DNA from: Mycobacterium sp. 852013-51886_SCH5428379
Lineage (GTDB): Bacteria; Actinomycetota; Actinomycetes; Mycobacteriales; Mycobacteriaceae
DNA: 64,000 bases
NCBI RefSeq assembly: GCF_001665575.1
Contig: NZ_LZSU01000011.1
Location: 124,001-188,000 of the forward strand
Direction: 5' to 3'
Positions 59,516 through 64,000 of the stretch are shown one piece after another (within the stretch, counting starts at the first letter, position 1; each line of letters begins with the position of its first letter). The translations under genes and the position numbers were made by a program. The notes beneath the pieces are model-generated. The model was not told where the DNA came from. It did no database searches and worked only from the letters and a program-made list of their open reading frames with translations.

Positions 59516-60190
59516 TCAGCCCCTGGCGGGCCGCAGAACGAGTCCGACTTCGCACGACCCGGCGTGCGGATCGGGCGTGACCGCCACCGTGTAGCTGCCA
59601 CCGATCGACCCGGCATTCAGGTCGATCACCTCTTGGATCAATCCCTGCTGGATGCCACGCACCACCTCCGGTGCGGTCTTGGCGACCTCGGCGAGCGGGC
59701 AGGTGCACAGCTGGACGGTCACCTCCCCGAACGAGGACAGCACCGAACGCACCTGGAAACCCAGCTCGGTCAACGTCGCCACGACGAGGTCGCTGATGGT
59801 GGACTCGTCGCGGCGGCGCGCCAACCGCACCCGGTGTGCCAGATCCGCGCCGATACGCCGGGCCCGCAGTTCGCGTTCCTGCGGCGTGCCGCCGAGGTGC
59901 GTGGCGAAGAGCGAGACGATGTCCGCGTAGTCGAGTCGCGGGGCCAGTTCGTAGGTCAGTTTGGGCCGACCGGCCCCGGTCGGCCGGGTGCTGCCCCGCC
60001 GGACGTAGCCCTGCGATTCGAGCGCCGACAGGTGAAACCGAGCAGTGGTGATGTGGATCTGCAGCGCGTCGGCGACTCCTTGCGCGTCGACCGGCCGGTT
60101 CGCGTCGCGCAACAAACTCAGGACGTTCTGGCGCTGGCGGCCGGCGGCCCGGTCGGCCGTCCTTTCGGCATCGTGGCCGCGCACTGACAT
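59516..60190 (-). CDS. Winged-HTH regulator with C-terminal cysteines (SufR/ArsR-like fold)
   Basis: A 224-residue transcription factor. Residues about 20-85 form a winged helix (NVLSLLRDANRPVDAQGVADAL, TTARFHLSALESQGYVRRG). The C-terminal domain contains CTCPLAEV and a third cysteine in AGSCEVGL, reminiscent of Fe-S or metal-sensing SufR-like regulators but without the full four-cysteine set. It precedes the cupin gene and is divergent from nothing, so it may regulate its own operon. Sensing role is inferred only. Confidence 0.8.
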   Translation of the reverse strand: MSVRGHDAERTADRAAGRQRQNVLSLLRDANRPVDAQGVADALQIHITTARFHLSALESQGYVRRGSTRPTGAGRPKLTYELAPRLDYADIVSLFATHLGGTPQERELRARRIGADLAHRVRLARRRDESTISDLVVATLTELGFQVRSVLSSFGEVTVQLCTCPLAEVAKTAPEVVRGIQQGLIQEVIDLNAGSIGGSYTVAVTPDPHAGSCEVGLVLRPARG

Positions 60191-60202
60191 GGGGTGAGTC
60201 TG

Positions 60203-61021
60203 TCACTGCACGGGCACCACGCCGACGACCGCCACCGCCGTCAACGAGCGCCGATACCGTTGGAAGGTGCTGCGCATGCCGATGACGCGACGGCGCGCCG
60301 CGGGCCGGCGGAGTACGTTTCCCACGATGCGCAGCGCGCCGAACAGTCCTTCGTCGGCGATCACCCTGGCGGGGTTCAGCAGCGCCATCGGGGCGTGGTC
60401 GATGGTCTCGACCCGGAAGCCGGCATCCTCGAGCAGCTGCGTCCATTCCGCGGTCGTCAACGGCCGCGCGTTCACCTTGATCGCCCGCGCCATGTCGCGG
60501 CGGATCTCGTCCTTGACGTCCTGGGGCAGATCGTCGGGCTGCAGTCCGAGTTCGTGGATCGCATAGCGACCGCCGGGCCGCAGCACCCGGAAAGCCTCCT
60601 CGACGATGGCGCGTTTGGCCTTGTCGCCCTGCATGGTCAGCATCGCCTCGCCCACCACCACGTCCGCGCTGCCGTCCGGCAGTCCGGTGGTCGCCGCGTC
60701 GGCGACCACCACGGTGCCGCCGACCGGTGCGACGACCGAGCGGACATTGTCGGTGGCGGCGGAGGTGTCGTCCACACCCACGTATGAGCGCGGCCGTCGG
60801 GCGACGATGTCGGCGGCGGTGCGGCCCAAACCGGGACCGAGTTCGACGACGTCGGCCTTCTCGAGTCGGGCCGCGGCGAGCAACCGGGTGGTCAGCTCCA
60901 GACCGCCGGGGCGAAGTACGCGTTTGCCGAGCCGGGCCAGCAGCCAATGGCCGGGCAGGTCGGCGTCCGAACGCTCGGCCAGCGGAAGCGCCACGGGCCC
61001 GGAGTGGGTGGGGTCAGCCAT
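60203..61021 (-). CDS. SAM-dependent methyltransferase in ABC transporter operon
   Basis: A 272-residue class I methyltransferase: VVELGPGLGRTAADIV (motif I), VGVDDTSAATDNV, DVVVGEAMLTMQGDK (motif IV) and LRPGGRYAIHELGL. ATG 61021 lies 8 bases inside the permease's 3' end, so translation is coupled to the ABC exporter. Rv3 families of this kind in mycobacteria methylate small molecules or lipids; nothing indicates which. It ends 12 bases before the HTH gene on the same strand. Confidence 0.85.
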   Translation of the reverse strand: MADPTHSGPVALPLAERSDADLPGHWLLARLGKRVLRPGGLELTTRLLAAARLEKADVVELGPGLGRTAADIVARRPRSYVGVDDTSAATDNVRSVVAPVGGTVVVADAATTGLPDGSADVVVGEAMLTMQGDKAKRAIVEEAFRVLRPGGRYAIHELGLQPDDLPQDVKDEIRRDMARAIKVNARPLTTAEWTQLLEDAGFRVETIDHAPMALLNPARVIADEGLFGALRIVGNVLRRPAARRRVIGMRSTFQRYRRSLTAVAVVGVVPVQ

Positions 61022-61796
61022 GTCGGACGGTCCTTTCGACGACGGCGATCGCGAAGATCGCCGTGAACAGTGAGATCACATACAGCAAAGCGATATTCGG
61101 TCCCCATGGCGGCGTCAGGACCGCGTCCTGTCCGGTCGCGAACACACCGTTGAGGACGGGCATGTACCGCTGCAGGAAGGCGCCGCTGGGCAGATATCCG
61201 GCCGCCGACTCGAACGCGTAAACCCACAGCAGGATCACCGCAGCGGCGGCCAGGGGTGACCGGACCAGTGCGCCCACACCGATCCCGGCTCCGGCGGCGA
61301 AGAAACTCAGCAGCGGGACCGTCCAGAGCAGTCGCAGGGCGACCGGATCGGTGGCCGACACCGACCCGTAGACGTGCGGTGAGACCACCGGCAGGAAGAC
61401 GAGGACGACGAGCAGCGCCACGACGGTCACCACCGCGCCCAGCACCCCGTAGAACAGCCATCGGCCGACCAGCACCGGCCACTGGCGCGGTGCCGTAAGG
61501 CGGACGTATTCGCCTGCTGACCAACGGTTCTCGGAAGCTTGGCCGTCCGCTGCCGCCAATGCGACGACGACGGTGGTGATGGTGATGACCCAGTATGCCG
61601 CGTTGGACGTCGGCACCTCGAGCACTGAGATCTGCCCGGGGATACGCGCGAACGCCTCGGCCACCCAGGCGATCACGAAGGTGATGACGGCAGGTACGGC
61701 GACGGCGGCAGGCACCAGGACGAGCCAGAGCCGGCTGCGGCCGCCGGTGCGGACGAGTTCGGCCCGCACCCCGCGCGTGACCAGTGCCGCGTTCAT
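61014..61796 (-). CDS. ABC-2-type membrane permease
   Basis: A 260-residue protein with six hydrophobic segments (for example WLVLVPAAVAVPAVITFVIAW, VLGAVVTVVALLVVLVFLPV, LLSFFAAGAGIGVGALV, IALLYVISLFTAIFAIAVV). It is the partner of the ATPase directly upstream (ATGA overlap at 61796). ABC-2-like exporters with such short single ATPases export drugs, lipids or lantibiotic-like molecules; the Mtb12-like secreted protein heading the operon is an unusual partner. Confidence 0.85.
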   Translation of the reverse strand: MNAALVTRGVRAELVRTGGRSRLWLVLVPAAVAVPAVITFVIAWVAEAFARIPGQISVLEVPTSNAAYWVITITTVVVALAAADGQASENRWSAGEYVRLTAPRQWPVLVGRWLFYGVLGAVVTVVALLVVLVFLPVVSPHVYGSVSATDPVALRLLWTVPLLSFFAAGAGIGVGALVRSPLAAAAVILLWVYAFESAAGYLPSGAFLQRYMPVLNGVFATGQDAVLTPPWGPNIALLYVISLFTAIFAIAVVERTVRHG

Positions 61797-62494
61797 GGGC
61801 ACCCCGCACAGTCGAGCAGCATCGACTCCAGCCAGTCGCGGGGGTCGGCGCCGACGGGAACCACCCCGGCCAGCGCGCCGTCGACGCGCGGCCTTCCGTC
61901 TGCGAGCACCACGACCCGATCGGCCGACAGCACGACCTCCGACAGCAGGTGGGTGGCCACCACGACGGCGCACCCGGCGTCGGCGAGGTCCCGGAGGAGG
62001 CTGCGGAACCAGACGATGCCCGGGACGTCGAGGCCGTTGAGCGGTTCGTCGAACAGCAACGCCGCCGGCCGGCACAGCAGCGCACCGGCGATGGCCAGGC
62101 GCTGGCGGGCACCGAGTGACAGCGCGCCGATCAGGTGCCCGCGGTGCGTCGCGAGCCCAGCCTGGTCGAGCACCTCCTCGACCCTTCCGTCGTCGACGCC
62201 AGCGAGCGCAGCCAGCCACCGCAGATGCCGCTGCACCGTATGGCGCGGGTCCATCGCGCCGGGCCCGAGGTGCACGCCCACCAGGTGTGGGTCGCCGGAC
62301 GGTGCGCGGTCATCGACCGTGACGGTGCCGGCATCCGCCCGATCCAGACCCGCGATCAATCGCAGCAGCGTCGTCTTGCCGGCGCCGTTGAGGCCGAGCA
62401 GCGCGGTGACCGCACCAGCGGGAAAGTCGACCGTCACGTCGTCCAGTGCCCGGTGGGTCCCGAAAGACCTTGTCAGGCAGTGTGTCCGGATCAT
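61793..62494 (-). CDS. ABC exporter ATP-binding protein
   Basis: A 233-residue CcmA-type ATPase: Walker A GLNGAGKTTLLR, signature LSLGARQRLAIAGAL, Walker B ALLFDEPLNGLD, switch VATHLLSE. Typical of ABC-2 exporters. ATG 62494 overlaps the stop of the Mtb12-like gene (ATGA) and its stop overlaps the permease start. Confidence 0.9.
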   Translation of the reverse strand: MIRTHCLTRSFGTHRALDDVTVDFPAGAVTALLGLNGAGKTTLLRLIAGLDRADAGTVTVDDRAPSGDPHLVGVHLGPGAMDPRHTVQRHLRWLAALAGVDDGRVEEVLDQAGLATHRGHLIGALSLGARQRLAIAGALLCRPAALLFDEPLNGLDVPGIVWFRSLLRDLADAGCAVVVATHLLSEVVLSADRVVVLADGRPRVDGALAGVVPVGADPRDWLESMLLDCAGCP

Positions 62495-62982
62495 TGGAAG
62501 TTGCACGGAATCGGCAGACCGATCGTCTTGACGCCGTTGCACAGCGATTTGCTCGCCAGTTTCCAGCGGCCGTCGATCCGTCGCCACTCCGCGACGACCT
62601 GAACAGTCGGCGACCCCTGACGGCTGGCGTTGATCACCGCGGTGTGCCGGTCACCGTCGTGGGTCTCAGGGCCGGTCACGACGCTGGACCCCCGCGGCGG
62701 ACGGAAGAAGCCGACGCGGTGAATCATCTTCGGCACCACCACCGCTCGGTCCCCGCCCTCCAGCTGGGCGGCCTTGACCCAGTCGGGTGCGGCGGTGGCG
62801 ACGAGCAGCTTGATCTGCGCGTCGAGTTCGGCCAGCGTCGGCACCTCGGAGGTGATCGCGAAGTTCTCGAGACTGAGCGGGTCGGCGTGGATCTCCGGAT
62901 CGGCCCCGGCGGCGGGGGCGGTGCTCATCAGCACGCCTGCGGTGGCGAGCATCGTGACAGCTGCGCGTGACCATCGCTTCAA
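62491..62982 (-). CDS. Mtb12/Cfp2-like secreted low-molecular-weight protein
   Basis: A 163-residue secreted protein. TTG 62982 (KRWSRAAVTMLATAG) follows GGGAG with proper spacing and gives a signal peptide cut after PAAGA; the longer open frame lacks this. The mature part TSEVPTLAELDAQIKLLV, AVINASRQGSPTVQVVAEW and GRWKLASKSLCNGVKTIGLPIPC matches the Mtb12 (NTF2-like) antigen family with two C-terminal cysteines. It heads an operon with an ABC exporter and a methyltransferase; an IdeR-like box lies upstream. Confidence 0.82.
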   Translation of the reverse strand: MKRWSRAAVTMLATAGVLMSTAPAAGADPEIHADPLSLENFAITSEVPTLAELDAQIKLLVATAAPDWVKAAQLEGGDRAVVVPKMIHRVGFFRPPRGSSVVTGPETHDGDRHTAVINASRQGSPTVQVVAEWRRIDGRWKLASKSLCNGVKTIGLPIPCNFQ

Positions 62983-63040
62983 TGCACCGCTCCCTGATAA
63001 AGAGGAAATTTCTCCGGTAAATGTAGGCGGCTGTGCCGAG

Positions 63041-63059
63041 GTAGGCAAGCCTTACCTTC
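63041..63059. promoter_or_regulatory. IdeR-like iron box candidate
   Basis: GTAGGCAAGCCTTACCTTC, 58 bases upstream of the Mtb12-like start. I count 12 of 19 matches to the IdeR consensus TTAGGTTAGGCTAACCTAA; the core GGTAGGC-AA-GCCTTACC is nearly palindromic. Weak to moderate. Confidence 0.35.
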
Positions 63060-63149
63060 GGCAAGCGGCGCCGAGATGACGCTTTGTGATGGATTTCGGC
63101 CGGATTTCGTCAGAGACCGTAGCCTCGGCGAGCCACTAGGCTCGGCCCG

Positions 63150-63650
63150 GTGGTGATCGAGCCGGGGCTGTCCGATGCGGAGTTCACGCACCTCGAAGGG
63201 ATGTTGGGTATTGAGTTCGCCGACGACCACCGGGCGTTCCTCGCCGCCGGACTGCGCGTCGGTGCGTCGTGGCCGGATTGGCGCGGAGAGGGGCGGCGGA
63301 GCCTGCAGAAGCGGCTGCAGTTGCCGGCCGAAGGCGTGCTGTTCGACGTGGAGTGGACGGCGTTCTGGCTCGACGGCTGGGGCCGACGCCCGGCGAGAAT
63401 GAAGGACGCGCTGCGCTCGGCCCGATATCACCTGGCCGCTGTGCCGCAGATGATTCCGGTGTTCGGCAATCACTATCTGCCGGCCGGACGCGGAACGGTC
63501 GGGCGTCCGGTGTTGTCGATCGTCCGCACGGACGTCGCCGTCGTGGGAGCGAATCTCCACGACTATGTCGACAGAGACTGCGGTTCCACCGGCGCCCACG
63601 CGCCGGCCGCGGCCGACGCGGTCGAGTTCTGGTCGACGCTGGCCGGTTAG
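63150..63650 (+). CDS. SMI1/KNR4-like (SUKH-type) hypothetical protein
   Basis: A 166-residue cytosolic protein from GTG 63150. ELGMLGIEFADDHRAFLAAGL-like and WPDWRG at the N-terminus, GVLFDVEWTAFWLDGWG in the middle, and QMIPVFGNHYLPAG with VLSIVRTDVAVVGANLHDYV resemble SMI1/KNR4-fold proteins of actinobacteria, some of which act as immunity proteins; no toxin gene is adjacent. It overlaps the end of the convergent LysR gene by 4 bases. Confidence 0.72.
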   Translation: MVIEPGLSDAEFTHLEGMLGIEFADDHRAFLAAGLRVGASWPDWRGEGRRSLQKRLQLPAEGVLFDVEWTAFWLDGWGRRPARMKDALRSARYHLAAVPQMIPVFGNHYLPAGRGTVGRPVLSIVRTDVAVVGANLHDYVDRDCGSTGAHAPAAADAVEFWSTLAG

Positions 63651-64000
63651 CGGCCGCGTCCGCCCCGGCCTGGTTTGCGCGCCACCTTTCCGGCGGCGGC
63701 GCGGGCGGCCTGTTTGGCGAGCGTCTTCTCACGGGCCGTGCGTTTGGGCGCCGGGGCGCTGTCTCCGCGCGACGAACCAGGTCGGCGACCCCGCACGATG
63801 CCGATGAACTCTTCGAGCAGGGGCGACTGCGGTCCCTCCGGGACAGCGAGTGCCACGGGACAGATCGGCGCGTCGGCGATCGGGCGGTAGGTGAGGTCTT
63901 TGCGGTGGTGGAGCCGGGCCAGAGACTGCGGAACGATGAGCGCGCCGAGACCGGCGGCGACGAGCTCGACGGCGTCGCCGGTGGTATCGGGGCGATGCTC
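63647..64000 (-). CDS. LysR-family regulator, C-terminal part (cut by window edge)
   Basis: The last about 117 residues of a LysR substrate-binding domain: VELVAAGLGALIVPQSLARLHHRKDL and ICPVALAVPEGPQSPLLEEFIGIVRG are the C-terminal fold of the family. A basic Lys/Arg/Ala-rich tail (KRTAREKTLAKQAARAAAGK) ends the protein, as in some actinobacterial LysR proteins. The N-terminal HTH lies beyond the window. Ligand and targets unknown. Confidence 0.82.
   Translation of the reverse strand, partial: EHRPDTTGDAVELVAAGLGALIVPQSLARLHHRKDLTYRPIADAPICPVALAVPEGPQSPLLEEFIGIVRGRRPGSSRGDSAPAPKRTAREKTLAKQAARAAAGKVARKPGRGGRGR

Overview
The window is high-GC actinobacterial DNA from a fast-growing Mycobacterium (Mycolicibacterium) type genome. 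Gene order follows the M. tuberculosis block Rv3015c-Rv3050c almost step by step: MetE-like protein, lpqA, mnmA, cysteine desulfurase, acyltransferases, etfBA, the Rv3030-Rv3037c methylglucose lipopolysaccharide (MGLP) region, echA17, serB2, ctaD, fecB, adhC, nrdF2 and a TetR regulator. Species-specific blocks are inserted into this backbone. Family assignments rest on motifs and on remembered family and synteny knowledge; no search was run.

Layout. 1-9403: MetE-like fragment, LpqA lipoprotein, secreted lipase, tRNA-thiolation pair mnmA/cysteine desulfurase, two acyltransferases, a zinc-ribbon protein, and a coupled SDR-cupin-nitroreductase operon. 9504-14233: a large LuxR/MalT-type regulator and etfBA. 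14378-22661: the MGLP region (methyltransferase, GH57, GT4, hexapeptide acyltransferase, PQQ-type lipoprotein, TB22.2-like protein, methyltransferase). 22595-26759: a tightly overlapping minus-strand operon (51-aa protein, YczE, ABC ATPase, Nudix, EchA17-like, two methyltransferases) divergent from a MocR regulator (YczR type). 28280-32543: serB2, ctaD, fecB. 32664-33999: an intact-looking IS3-family element.

34090-50343 is an accessory nitrogen-scavenging island lying between fecB and adhC, which are neighbours in M. tuberculosis. Operon A (50343 to 43453, minus strand) encodes two urea-amidolyase-associated proteins (carboxyguanidine deiminase subunits in current literature), a biotin-dependent urea/guanidine carboxylase and allophanate hydrolase. 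Operon B (42606 to 34090, minus strand) encodes a complete peptide/nickel-class ABC importer, an isochorismatase-like cysteine hydrolase, a metallo-beta-lactamase-fold hydrolase, an HRI1-like protein and a 2-oxoglutarate/Fe(II) oxygenase. A TetR regulator (AmtR type) sits between them. Four CTGTC-N4-GACAG palindromes, two upstream of each operon and placed in the same geometry, match the published M. smegmatis AmtR motif. The island therefore looks like one regulon: import of a nitrogen-rich compound, hydrolytic or oxidative trimming, then guanidine or urea to allophanate to ammonia and CO2.

50645-64000: YciI-like protein, adhC, an antigen-85 paralogue, a quinone-oxidoreductase-like reductase, a mycothiol-dependent-enzyme-family protein, nrdF2 behind two candidate NrdR boxes, a TetR regulator, a geranylgeranyl-reductase-like flavoprotein, methyltransferases, a cupin/HTH pair, a small ABC exporter operon with an Mtb12-like secreted protein, an SMI1-like protein and the end of a LysR regulator cut by the window edge.
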